64,000 nucleotides of DNA, from contig NZ_JAJSDZ010000007.1 of assembly GCF_021272385.1 (NCBI RefSeq), forward strand, positions 248,001 through 312,000, read 5' to 3'. Below are positions 25,893-33,701 of this stretch, piece by piece (the stretch's first letter is position 1; each line of letters begins with the position of its first letter). The stretch is from Vibrio salinus (GTDB taxonomy: Bacteria > Pseudomonadota > Gammaproteobacteria > Enterobacterales > Vibrionaceae). The notes beneath the pieces were generated by a model. The model was not told the origin of the DNA, made no database searches, and saw only the letters and a program-made list of their open reading frames with translations. The position numbers and the translations under genes were made by a program.

Positions 25893-26153
25893 TTATTCGT
25901 CTGATTTTTTTTCCAGTTTGTCCTCAATTTCAGCCAGTTTTTGCTCCATTTGTGTCAGTTTTTCCCGTGTTCTGAGTAACACCTGAGTTTGAACATCAAA
26001 TTCTTCACGGCTTACGACGTCAAGTTTGTTTAGTTGTCCCTGAATAACCTGACGAATTTTTTGTTCCACATCGTTACCTAAGTCTTTGACTGATTGTGGC
26101 ATCGACTCATGGATTTGCTTTGCAATTTGCTCTATTTTCTTTGGATCAAACAT
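25893..26153 (-). CDS. ubiK: Ubiquinone biosynthesis accessory factor UbiK (YqiC/BMFP family)
   Basis: Small 86-residue coiled-coil protein that assists the soluble Ubi complex in ubiquinone synthesis. [19 protein letters not shown] at the N-terminus and [19 protein letters not shown] in the middle are diagnostic; the C-terminus is a charged coiled coil. The ATG at 26153 matches homologues, making the upstream frame to 26186 unlikely. It marks the left edge of the accessory F420 block. Confidence 0.92.
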   Translation of the reverse strand: MFDPKKIEQIAKQIHESMPQSVKDLGNDVEQKIRQVIQGQLNKLDVVSREEFDVQTQVLLRTREKLTQMEQKLAEIEDKLEKKSDE

Positions 26154-26293
26154 ACGTACCATACTCCCCATATCGTTGTTATTCATTTTATACTGAAATT
26201 GGGCTCAGGGGCGAGTTTGAAGTGGATAAACGCCGGATTTTCTCTCACTCAGAAAAGCAACTACGACTAACATAGCCGTAGTTGCCGGAGGGA

Positions 26294-27295
26294 TTACTTA
26301 AACTCCGGTATGATGTGATTGCCATATTGAGCAATAATATTTTCTTCATCTCCGTTATCTAAGTAGATATTGTACTGAGTGACCCCTGATTCTTTCAGTT
26401 GTTTAATTTTCGTAATATGGTTGTCCGTGTTGCCTAAAATAGAGAAGCTCTCAATGATGTCATCAGAAATGAAATCAAGGTAAGGGTTATCACTTTGCCC
26501 ATGTTTGGAGTAATCGTACCCTTTACGTTTTTCAATATAATCTGTCAGACTCTTAGGAACTAAGCCGGAATCAGTGCCGTATTTTTCAACGATATCGGCG
26601 ACATGGTTACCAACCATCGCCGGGAACCAGCGGGTTTTTTCCAGACAAAGTTCTCTATCACCAAAATAAGCGGGAGCGGCAGCCTGAATTTTAAAATCAG
26701 ACATATCTCTTCCGGCTGCTTTCCCTGCGGATAAGGCTTGATCGGCAAACCATTTTACCAACTGGGGTTCTGCAATTTGTAATATCAGTCCATCCCCAAC
26801 TTCTCCGGCAGTTGCAAGAGCTTTTGGTCCGTAGGCTCCTATCCATACGGGTAAGTCATAGCCGACCGCCCATGGGAATTTCACGGGTTGTTCGCATTCG
26901 CCATAAGTCACTTCTTCACCGGCCACCATGGCTTTCACTTTCTGTGTAAACTCAGCAACCCTGGCCAGTGGCGCGGGTTTTTTGCCCATGACTCTCATGG
27001 ATGAGTCGCCGCGACCCAGTCCAATATCAAAGCGTCCTTCACTTTGCAGAGCGAGGCTGGCATATAAACTGGCAGCCAAAGACCAGTCACGAATATTCGG
27101 GTTGGTGACACAGGGACCAAAGCGCATTTTAGTTGTGTGTTCCATGCACATTGCCATGGCAACAAATGATTCCCGCCATAGGATATGAGAATCGTAGAAC
27201 CAGCAATAATCAAATCCGGCTTCTTCAGCCTGACGAACCAGATTTCGGGCACGGTTAGGGCTGACGAATCCTTTAAAGGTAATACCAAATTCCAT
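26294..27295 (-). CDS. F420-type luciferase-like (LLM) oxidoreductase
   Basis: 333-residue TIM-barrel protein of the bacterial-luciferase/LLM superfamily, related to methylene-H4MPT reductase and F420-dependent glucose-6-phosphate dehydrogenase. Visible blocks are FDYCWFYDSHILWRE at 28-42, MRFGPCVTNP at 57-66, GRFDIGLGRGDSSMRVMG at 87-104 and WIGAYGPKALATAGEVGDG at 151-169. It resembles, as far as I can recall, the TIGR03842 (CPS_4043) subgroup, which is predicted to use F420. It is the last gene of the cofGHDCE-fno run, 25 bp after fno. Its substrate is not known from sequence; context with dihydropyrimidinase suggests reduction of a pyrimidine or related cyclic ureide. Confidence 0.85.
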   Translation of the reverse strand: MEFGITFKGFVSPNRARNLVRQAEEAGFDYCWFYDSHILWRESFVAMAMCMEHTTKMRFGPCVTNPNIRDWSLAASLYASLALQSEGRFDIGLGRGDSSMRVMGKKPAPLARVAEFTQKVKAMVAGEEVTYGECEQPVKFPWAVGYDLPVWIGAYGPKALATAGEVGDGLILQIAEPQLVKWFADQALSAGKAAGRDMSDFKIQAAAPAYFGDRELCLEKTRWFPAMVGNHVADIVEKYGTDSGLVPKSLTDYIEKRKGYDYSKHGQSDNPYLDFISDDIIESFSILGNTDNHITKIKQLKESGVTQYNIYLDNGDEENIIAQYGNHIIPEFK

Positions 27296-27320
27296 TTTGA
27301 ATTCCTTCTGTTAAGTAGTG

Positions 27321-27995
27321 TTAGTGGATGGGAGGCATAATCGAAATACCGGCATGACTGAACGGTACCTCTTTTGAAATATTAAGACGTATCAGGATCG
27401 GTGTGATGGCTTCAATGCAGCGGGCGCTTTCTGCCAGCCCGGCGTTGTAGACATTCACTCCCAGTGTTTTTATGACATTCATGACGGTTTTCTTTGCATC
27501 CAGTTGGTTTCCACAAACCAGAATGTCACAATTAATCGGGCGGCTGAGATCGTTTAACGTAGAGGCTGATACATTGTGTAAAGCGCCGACCACCGGAATG
27601 TCATCTCCCAGAAGGGCTTGTGCTGCTTCCGTGGCTGAGCCTTCCGGTGGCATGTCGACCGCTTTCGGATTCCCCTGAGCCAGAGGGACCACGATATCGA
27701 CGATTATTTTTCCGGTCAGAAACGGTTTCAGCTCTTTCAGAGTTGCATGATGTCCGGAGTAAGGAACGGCAAGGATAATCAGTTCGCCAGAATCCTTTAC
27801 CGCTTTGTTGTTTTCCGTTCCAATAATAAGATTGCGGTTATCCTTCAGTTTGTTATTCAGTTCATCGGCACATTGAAGTGCTTTTTCTTCGTCTCTTGAA
27901 CCGATAGTGACGGGAATACCGGCTTTGGCAAGCCGTAACGCTAAGCCTTTTCCCTGAGGGCCGGTTCCACCAATAATCGTAATGGTTTGTTTCAT
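27321..27995 (-). CDS. fno: NADPH:coenzyme F420 oxidoreductase
   Basis: 224-residue Rossmann protein transferring hydride between NADP(H) and F420 (Fno/NpdG type). The N-terminal [20 protein letters not shown] (residues 5-24) is the dinucleotide motif, and GSRDEEKA (32-39) carries the Ser-Arg pair that binds the NADP 2'-phosphate. [10 protein letters not shown] and DIVVPL follow as in the family. The ATG overlaps the cofE stop by 4 bp. It probably supplies F420H2 from NADPH to the neighbouring LLM enzyme; no F420-dependent glucose-6-phosphate dehydrogenase is seen nearby. Confidence 0.9.
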   Translation of the reverse strand: MKQTITIIGGTGPQGKGLALRLAKAGIPVTIGSRDEEKALQCADELNNKLKDNRNLIIGTENNKAVKDSGELIILAVPYSGHHATLKELKPFLTGKIIVDIVVPLAQGNPKAVDMPPEGSATEAAQALLGDDIPVVGALHNVSASTLNDLSRPINCDILVCGNQLDAKKTVMNVIKTLGVNVYNAGLAESARCIEAITPILIRLNISKEVPFSHAGISIMPPIH

Positions 27996-28798
27996 CTAAA
28001 TAAATCCTCTTGCTTAGGTCTGATTAGTTGTTGGGTATTGCTTGCCTGAGGTGTCCAGTCCAGTCCCCGGAAGATCATGACAGGGCACTTGCCTTCTTTA
28101 TCCATTAACAAGCCGGAAGCTGCGGCTAATTCATCTGCAAATGCCGGCGCCGTTACTTTCAGTGTCCGCCCCCATGCATCCGGTTTCCCTTCCATTGTTT
28201 TGATTGCTGGGACATTTGCTACCCCGATGGCCACATTGGTTTGCCCCATTCTCCATGGTCGGCCAAATGTGTCACTGATAACGACGCCAAGCTGACACTG
28301 AAATTTGTGCTCCAGTGCATGGCAAATATGCTGAGCGCTGTGGTCAGGGTTTTCGGGCAGAGTGATCAACTGTCCGGGACTGTCTGCATTCGATTCATCG
28401 ACAGCCGAATTTGCACAGATAAACCCAAGTTTATGTTCTGCGATGATGATGCCTTCCGTTTGACCGGGTCTTTTATGACAACGTAAAATCCGCTTTGACT
28501 GTCCGAGAATAACTTCGATTTTTCTGGCATCTTTTCCGCTTTCCTTCGCCAGTTCCAGAGCCCGCTTACCAGGCGTGATATCATCAATACAGAAAACATT
28601 TCCTTCGGACTTAGAGACCACTTTATGGGCGATTACCAGTATGTCGCCTTGCTGAAGCCGGTTATTTTGTTCTGAAAGTACCTGGTATATTTCTCCGGCT
28701 AAATCCATTCCTTCCACAATGTCAGGTAATCCTTCAAGAGAGATCATTTCCATTGTTCTGTTTCGCTTGGGTAATGCGAAGTTAAGTGCTTCATTCAT
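27992..28798 (-). CDS. cofE: F420-0:gamma-glutamyl ligase CofE
   Basis: Adds glutamate residues to F420-0 using GTP. The 268-residue product covers only the ligase domain ([15 protein letters not shown] near the start, [31 protein letters not shown]). It lacks the C-terminal flavin reductase domain that makes actinobacterial FbiB about 450 residues. The start overlaps cofC by 8 bp, and its stop overlaps fno by 4 bp. The missing reductase domain matters for which F420 variant is made. Fourteen residues precede the conserved [10 protein letters not shown], so the next ATGs at 28753 or 28747 are alternative starts. Confidence 0.92.
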   Translation of the reverse strand: MNEALNFALPKRNRTMEMISLEGLPDIVEGMDLAGEIYQVLSEQNNRLQQGDILVIAHKVVSKSEGNVFCIDDITPGKRALELAKESGKDARKIEVILGQSKRILRCHKRPGQTEGIIIAEHKLGFICANSAVDESNADSPGQLITLPENPDHSAQHICHALEHKFQCQLGVVISDTFGRPWRMGQTNVAIGVANVPAIKTMEGKPDAWGRTLKVTAPAFADELAAASGLLMDKEGKCPVMIFRGLDWTPQASNTQQLIRPKQEDLFR

Positions 28799-29411
28799 AG
28801 GTATAATCTCCGTAAACAGGGAAAGACCAGCGTTGTAAGTCTTGTCCGTTATCGATGTCCAGACTCAGATCCGGCAGCGTCAAAATCTCCGGGATTAGTC
28901 CGGCCCGATGAGCTTGCTGCGCATGTTTGGTGGAAGATTGGTGGCCAAAGCAGAACTCGATGGCATCCGGAGGTGAACACAACAGAGCATTGGTTCCCAT
29001 GTCTTTGGCAGTAACGATAACAACATCGTGTTGCTGCCGTTTGGCCAGAACCATATCCAGTTCCTGTTTATCAAGGTGGCCGATATCGGCAGGAATGATC
29101 AGCTGATGTGAATAGTGGTTTTCTTTGCTCCAGATCGTTGCCAGATTCAGGGCACCATTCAGACTTCTGTTTGTGGGTTCATATAACACCGATACGTTAA
29201 AACTTTTGGCCTGGAGCGCAATTGCCGAACATTCTGTCACAACCAATACATGATGCATGGGGTAGTGATGAACAAAAAAACGGAGGGTTTCCCGGAATAA
29301 AGAGAGCGCCAGAGTTTCTCTCTGATCGTTAGTCAGTACTGAGCGCAGCCGTTGCTTTGAACGATTGAGGCCTTTCATAGGAATGACAATATTCAGTCGT
29401 TCTGTGGTCAT
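28791..29411 (-). CDS. cofC: Phospholactate/PEP guanylyltransferase CofC (FbiD)
   Basis: Activates 2-phospholactate, phosphoenolpyruvate or 3-phosphoglycerate with GTP for CofD. 206-residue nucleotidyltransferase fold. NIVIPMKGLNRSKQRL is the N-terminal nucleotide-binding segment, followed by LIIPADIGHL, DMGTNALL, FCFGHQSSTKHAQQA and SLDIDNGQDL, all typical CofC positions. The ATG at 29411 overlaps the cofD stop (ATGA) and has CGGAGG upstream; the GTG at 29417 is less likely. Which three-carbon substrate it prefers cannot be read with confidence. Confidence 0.9.
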   Translation of the reverse strand: MTTERLNIVIPMKGLNRSKQRLRSVLTNDQRETLALSLFRETLRFFVHHYPMHHVLVVTECSAIALQAKSFNVSVLYEPTNRSLNGALNLATIWSKENHYSHQLIIPADIGHLDKQELDMVLAKRQQHDVVIVTAKDMGTNALLCSPPDAIEFCFGHQSSTKHAQQAHRAGLIPEILTLPDLSLDIDNGQDLQRWSFPVYGDYTYE

Positions 29412-30373
29412 GCACACCTCCGGTTGAATTGGAGGAGCGAGCGGGCAATGTCGACGGTTTGCTCCATGACCTCAGTCTTTTCCTTTTCATTTTTCATTAA
29501 GATGGGCTGACAGGAAACACCAATGCCGAGAGCGCGAATGTCTTTTTCCATATGCGCATCGGAAGAATCAATGAGTAATACATCAATTAAATCCTGATAA
29601 AAATGGGCGATACCAATTGCGTTGGCTGGCATACCAAGTTCTTTGAGTAATTTGGCTGCCGGGCCTTTTATGGCTTTGTCGCCTATCAGAGGTGAGATCG
29701 CGATGACAGTTGCATTGCTTTCCTGTATTGCTTTTTTAATTCCTGGTATTGCCAGAATAGCACCAATACTTAACAGCGGGTTACTTGGTGCGATAATGAT
29801 GATGTCAGCATCTTGAATTGCCGATATGGCTTCAGGTGTTGGTTTGGCCTCATGAGCTTTGGTGTAAATGACCTCACTGACTTTAGGTTGACAACGTTTG
29901 GCGACGAAATAGTCCTGAAAATCCAGCTCACCGACGGCTGTTTTCAGTCTGGTAGGAACAATGTCATCAGTTGGCAGATAAATGGGAATTGTTACATTTA
30001 GTGAGCGGGCAATGTTTTCAGCGATTTTTTGGGGACGGATTCCCTGTGATCTTTGCTCGGTTCTGAAAAGATGTGTGGCAAAATCGATATCACCCAGTTG
30101 CATCCAGGTATCCAGACCAAACTGTTTCAGGCGGTTTTGTATCCGGTGACTTTCATCTTTGATTCCCCATCCCTGTTCTCGGTGAATCTCATCGGCAAGG
30201 GTATAAGTTAATGTATCGATATCGGGTGAGACCCAGAGCCCGTAAAAAGGTTGATCATCACCAATGTTACCGATAATCGAGAGTGTGTCCGCGTAGCGGC
30301 TTTTTGCCAGACCTTCAGCTGCTTTAGCTCCACCGACACCACCGGCGAGTAAGGTTATTTTGGGTGCTTTCAT
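29408..30373 (-). CDS. cofD: 2-phospho-L-lactate transferase CofD (FbiA)
   Basis: Transfers the phospho-acid moiety from the CofC product to Fo, giving F420-0 or dehydro-F420-0. 321 residues. Diagnostic segments are LLAGGVGGAKAAEGLA at 8-23, IIGNIGDDQPFYGLWVSPDIDT, the C-terminal half APSNPLLSIGAIL, and ISPLIGDKAIKGPAAKLL. Start and stop overlap cofH and cofC by 4 bp each, indicating translational coupling. Confidence 0.95.
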   Translation of the reverse strand: MKAPKITLLAGGVGGAKAAEGLAKSRYADTLSIIGNIGDDQPFYGLWVSPDIDTLTYTLADEIHREQGWGIKDESHRIQNRLKQFGLDTWMQLGDIDFATHLFRTEQRSQGIRPQKIAENIARSLNVTIPIYLPTDDIVPTRLKTAVGELDFQDYFVAKRCQPKVSEVIYTKAHEAKPTPEAISAIQDADIIIIAPSNPLLSIGAILAIPGIKKAIQESNATVIAISPLIGDKAIKGPAAKLLKELGMPANAIGIAHFYQDLIDVLLIDSSDAHMEKDIRALGIGVSCQPILMKNEKEKTEVMEQTVDIARSLLQFNRRCA

Positions 30374-31593
30374 GCTACGGCTCCTACACGAAGAATTTCC
30401 TGAGAGGGCAGGATTAAGGACGATGATCCCTGACTGGGATAATCTCGTATAGCTTCATAGCGGGTATTACGCTGAATTGCATTTAATCTGGCTTCGTGAA
30501 TCATGTTAATCATATCTTCCGGGAAAACTTCCTGTCCATGCTCACCTCCGGCAGATCTTGATATGCTTTCGTTCATCAGCGTTCCACCCAAATCGTTGGC
30601 TCCGCTTCTCAGCATTTGAGTCGCGACGTCATGTCCCATTTTTACCCATGAAGCCTGAATGTTATTGATTTCCCCCTGAAACATAAGGCGGGCAACCGCA
30701 TGCATTTTAAAATGTTCCTGACGGGAAGGACCTGGCCGGACCTGGGTCGGATTCTCGTTATAAAGTTTCGTTTTGTAATGAACAAAGCCAAGCGGAACGA
30801 ATTCAGTGAAACCACCGGTTTCCCGCTGGATATTACGCAGAAGAGCGAGATGTTCTGCCCATTGTTTCGGAGTATCGATATGACCATACATAATGGTCGA
30901 CGTGGTGTTTATGTCCAGGTCATGAGCAGTCCTGATAATATCTACCCAGGCTTCGGTGCTCAGCTTGTTATGAGTCAGCTCTTTTCTGACTTCAATATCC
31001 AGTATTTCGGCCGCTGTTCCTGGCATGGTATCCAGTCCACAGGCCTTTAGCTCCGTAAGAAATTCCCGATAGGAAACGTTGGCTTTTTTAGCGCCATACC
31101 ATATCTCAAAAGGTGAAAAAGCATGAATGTGCATTTCCGGCAGTTCGGCTTTAATGGCCAAAAGTAAGTTTCGGTAATAGTCCGCTGTGATTTGTGGATG
31201 CAGTCCTCCCTGAATACAGACTTCAGTTGCTCCCCGTTCCGATGCTTCACGAGCCCGGATGACAACCTCTTCAATGGATAAAAATTCAGCTTCTGGATCT
31301 TTTATTGGTTTGGAAAAATTACAGAACTTACATCCCATGTAACACACATTCGTAAAATTTATATTCCGGGTAATGATAAAGCTTCCCGTATCGCCACAGT
31401 GATTTTGTCGCACTTGATCGGCCACATTCAGCAATGCCTGATAGTCGGCTCCCTGAGTGTAAAACAGCGTCTCGGCTTCGTGTTCAGAAATGGATTTTCC
31501 GTCAAGAGAGCGGCGTAAAATATTGGCGATATCTTGTGATAGATGATGCCAGTTTATTGATTCAATAGCTTCGTTCCTTGAATATGAATGCAT
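30370..31593 (-). CDS. cofH: Fo synthase subunit CofH (radical SAM)
   Basis: Joins 5-amino-6-ribitylamino-uracil with a tyrosine-derived radical on the way to the deazaflavin Fo. 407 residues. The radical-SAM cluster motif is C84-YMG-C88-KF-C91, after RNINFTNV; further blocks are EVCIQGGLHPQI and STIMYGHIDTPKQW. An AAGGAG site six bases before the ATG at 31593 fixes the start, 14 bp after the cofG stop. CofG and CofH are separate proteins here, unlike the fused FbiC of actinobacteria. Confidence 0.95.
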   Translation of the reverse strand: MHSYSRNEAIESINWHHLSQDIANILRRSLDGKSISEHEAETLFYTQGADYQALLNVADQVRQNHCGDTGSFIITRNINFTNVCYMGCKFCNFSKPIKDPEAEFLSIEEVVIRAREASERGATEVCIQGGLHPQITADYYRNLLLAIKAELPEMHIHAFSPFEIWYGAKKANVSYREFLTELKACGLDTMPGTAAEILDIEVRKELTHNKLSTEAWVDIIRTAHDLDINTTSTIMYGHIDTPKQWAEHLALLRNIQRETGGFTEFVPLGFVHYKTKLYNENPTQVRPGPSRQEHFKMHAVARLMFQGEINNIQASWVKMGHDVATQMLRSGANDLGGTLMNESISRSAGGEHGQEVFPEDMINMIHEARLNAIQRNTRYEAIRDYPSQGSSSLILPSQEILRVGAVA

Positions 31594-31607
31594 AATGAGC
31601 TCCTTGG

Positions 31608-32741
31608 TTATGCGATATGACACTGAACAGCCGCCTGTCCTTTATCCGAAGAGAGTGATGCAAGACGGGTTGCGATTTTAGGTTCCAGATATTTTTCTTT
31701 ATGCTGTAGATAAGCCGGATAAACCGTTAGCCGCTCTGAAAGTTCGTATCCTAAATAACGACATTTTTCAGCAAGCTGAGATATTTGCGGCCAGGCTCTT
31801 TCCGGATTGATAAAGTCTCTGGTTACCGGGGAAATCCCCCCCCAGTCATTAATACCAGCTTCCAGATATTTTTGGTGAGACTGTTCCAGATTTGGTGGAG
31901 CCTGAAGGCTGATATCAGGATGCAAAATAGATCTGGCAGCTGCCAGAGTCAGCATCATGTCGTGCAGTGTTGGCTCCGGATAGTCAGCCATCGGAGTACC
32001 GGCTTTTGCACGGAAGTTTTGGATAATCACTTCCTGAATGTGTCCATATTCAAGGTAGAGATCATTGATAGCGAACAGGCTGTCGATTCGTTGTTGCCAG
32101 GTTTCGCCAATACCGATCAAAAGTCCGGTCGTAAACGGGATATTGAGTTTGCCGGCAGAGCGTAAAGTTTCTAATCTGCGTTGGGGTGTTTTATCCGGAC
32201 AACCATGATGAGCCTGACCTTTTTTCATTAGATGATCGGTTAAACTTTCTATCATCATTCCCATGGAGCCTGCTACAGGGCGAAGTCTTTTCAGCTCCTG
32301 ATAGCTCAGAGCTCCGGCATTGATATGGGGGACTAATAACGTACGGTTTAATACCAGCTCAGCCATGTCATGCAAATAGTCGATAGTATTGTCATAGCCC
32401 TGTTGACGGAGAAGATCTTTTGCCAGACGGTAGCGCAATTCAGGCCTTTCTCCCAGACTGAAAAGGGCCTCTTTGCAGCCTGCATTTTGTCCTTGTAGCG
32501 CTGTTCTCAAAACAGCATCGGGAGTCATATAGCGGGCTTTCCCGGAATCCGGCGTCTGGACGAAAGTACAATAACGGCACTGATCGCGGCACATGTTTGT
32601 CAGAGGAATAAAGACTTTTCGTGAGTAGGTGATGATGTTTCCCCATGCCTCACTCCGAATGGTGTTTACTTCACGTAAAAAGTTCGCTAACTCGATCTGA
32701 GAAAGGTTAATTAAATCATAAGCTTCTGTTCTTTTTATCAT
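31608..32741 (-). CDS. cofG: Fo synthase subunit CofG (radical SAM)
   Basis: Cyclises the CofH product to 7,8-didemethyl-8-hydroxy-5-deazariboflavin (Fo). 377 residues. The radical-SAM motif is C51-RDQ-C55-RY-C58, followed by FSLGERPELR, HINAGALSYQEL and TTGLLIGIGET. The ATG at 32741, preceded by GGAG, is preferred to the upstream frame to 32804, which would run through the operator. First gene of the F420 operon; two RutR-like palindromes lie 47-99 bp upstream. Confidence 0.95.
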   Translation of the reverse strand: MIKRTEAYDLINLSQIELANFLREVNTIRSEAWGNIITYSRKVFIPLTNMCRDQCRYCTFVQTPDSGKARYMTPDAVLRTALQGQNAGCKEALFSLGERPELRYRLAKDLLRQQGYDNTIDYLHDMAELVLNRTLLVPHINAGALSYQELKRLRPVAGSMGMMIESLTDHLMKKGQAHHGCPDKTPQRRLETLRSAGKLNIPFTTGLLIGIGETWQQRIDSLFAINDLYLEYGHIQEVIIQNFRAKAGTPMADYPEPTLHDMMLTLAAARSILHPDISLQAPPNLEQSHQKYLEAGINDWGGISPVTRDFINPERAWPQISQLAEKCRYLGYELSERLTVYPAYLQHKEKYLEPKIATRLASLSSDKGQAAVQCHIA

Positions 32742-32787
32742 TCTTGTATCTCCATCCTTAGAGAAAGAATTCTGTTTAGCAGAAAGT

Positions 32788-32803
32788 TTTACCAAATGGT
32801 ACA
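32788..32803. promoter_or_regulatory. RutR-like operator 1 upstream of cofG
   Basis: TTTACCAAATGGTACA: arms TTTACCA and TGGTACA around AA, with six of seven arm pairs complementary. It lies 47-62 bp upstream of the cofG ATG, centred 37 bp from operator 2. The E. coli RutR consensus as I know it is TTGACCA-NN-TGGTCAA, differing mainly at the outer G/C. Confidence 0.75.
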
Positions 32804-32824
32804 ATTTTTATTGTTAGCACGATT

Positions 32825-32840
32825 TTTACCAAATGGTAAA
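32825..32840. promoter_or_regulatory. RutR-like operator 2 upstream of cofG
   Basis: TTTACCAAATGGTAAA: perfect 7-bp arms around AA. On the minus strand its TTGGTA could double as a -35 element with an A/T-rich -10 about 16 bp downstream, so repressor binding would block cofG transcription. The promoter assignment is inference. Confidence 0.8.
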
Positions 32841-33051
32841 GGATTAATTTTCAGGCTTTTTTGGTGCAGAAATGCGTTGATTTGGTGATAAATCACACAA
32901 TGTTTTGGGGTAAAAAAGAAAGTTAACAGCGTAAACTGCCTGTTAGCTAAAGGTTTTATACTTTTTTTATTGTGCTACAAAGAGAATGGCAATACTTGTG
33001 ATTTTGTTCACAAAAACCATCTCAAAAAAGCAGAAAAAAAATTTTTTTGCT
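32841..33051. other. A/T-rich gap between tetR and cofG
   Basis: Together with the operators this makes a 310-bp non-coding stretch. It contains a dyad GTGAT-AA-ATCAC (32885-32896) and a weak A/T hairpin directly after the tetR stop (about 33030-33050) that might act as a leaky terminator. No open frame of note was seen. Confidence 0.45.
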
Positions 33052-33696
33052 CTATTTTGGCGCAACTATTCCCCGCAATACCAATTGGGTGAGAAATTGT
33101 GTTGCATGCTCAAAATCTTGTTCTTCTAAAGCTGGCTTGTTCAGTAAAAGTTGAATTTGAGTAGAAAAGTCGGCGTATGTCTGGGTGGTAGACCAAATTG
33201 TAAAGAACAAATGTTCAGGTTCAAATTCAATAAGATAGCCTTGATCTATCCAGCTTTTTACTATCTGGATGTCTTTTTCAAACAAAGGGCGCAGTTTTTC
33301 CTGAAGATAGTTTTTCAGCATGGGGGCGCCGGAAATGATCTCCTGAGCAAAGACTTTAGATGCGTACGGATAATCTCTTGATAACTCAAGTTTTCCCCTG
33401 ATATAGCTGGTAATAATGGATTCCGGTGTTTTTCCATCGTGTTCAGAAAAAAACATGTGTTCCAGCCACAGATCTACGATGTGTTTTAGTACTCCGCGAT
33501 AGAGTTCTTCTTTGGAAGAAAAATAATAAATCACGTTTTGTTTGGAGATACCGATGTGCCTGGCAATGGTGTCCATTGATGCTCCCCGGTATCCGTATTC
33601 GGCAAAAATTTGTTCCGCTCCCCGTAGAATACGTTGTTCCATCGCAATACGATTGGCTGAAGGGGAGTGATTTTTTTTGGAGGGAATTTGAGACAT
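33052..33696 (-). CDS. TetR-family regulator resembling RutR
   Basis: 214-residue repressor. The N-terminal HTH is AEQIFAEYGYRGASMDTIARHIGISKQNVIYYF in overlapping pieces. The C-terminal domain strongly resembles E. coli RutR (for example KLELSRDYPYASKVFAQEI and IWSTTQTYADFSTQIQLLL), which senses uracil/thymine. The ATG at 33696 lies 5 bp after the lysR stop, so the two regulators are probably co-transcribed. Palindromes matching the RutR-type operator occur before cofG and before the hydrolase operon, which supports this protein controlling both. Ligand inferred, not shown. Confidence 0.88.
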   Translation of the reverse strand: MSQIPSKKNHSPSANRIAMEQRILRGAEQIFAEYGYRGASMDTIARHIGISKQNVIYYFSSKEELYRGVLKHIVDLWLEHMFFSEHDGKTPESIITSYIRGKLELSRDYPYASKVFAQEIISGAPMLKNYLQEKLRPLFEKDIQIVKSWIDQGYLIEFEPEHLFFTIWSTTQTYADFSTQIQLLLNKPALEEQDFEHATQFLTQLVLRGIVAPK

Positions 33697-33701
33697 TCGA
33701 G

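Noticed and set aside
26294..27295. The LLM enzyme as RutA (FMN-dependent uracil monooxygenase)
   Set aside because: No rutB-rutG genes are nearby, and linkage to fno and the F420 genes, plus the reductase-like motifs, fit an F420 enzyme better. The possibility is kept only as an alternative.
32741..32804. Longer start for cofG at 32804
   Set aside because: The extension would run through RutR-like operator 1 and lacks family similarity; the ATG at 32741 has a proper ribosome binding site.
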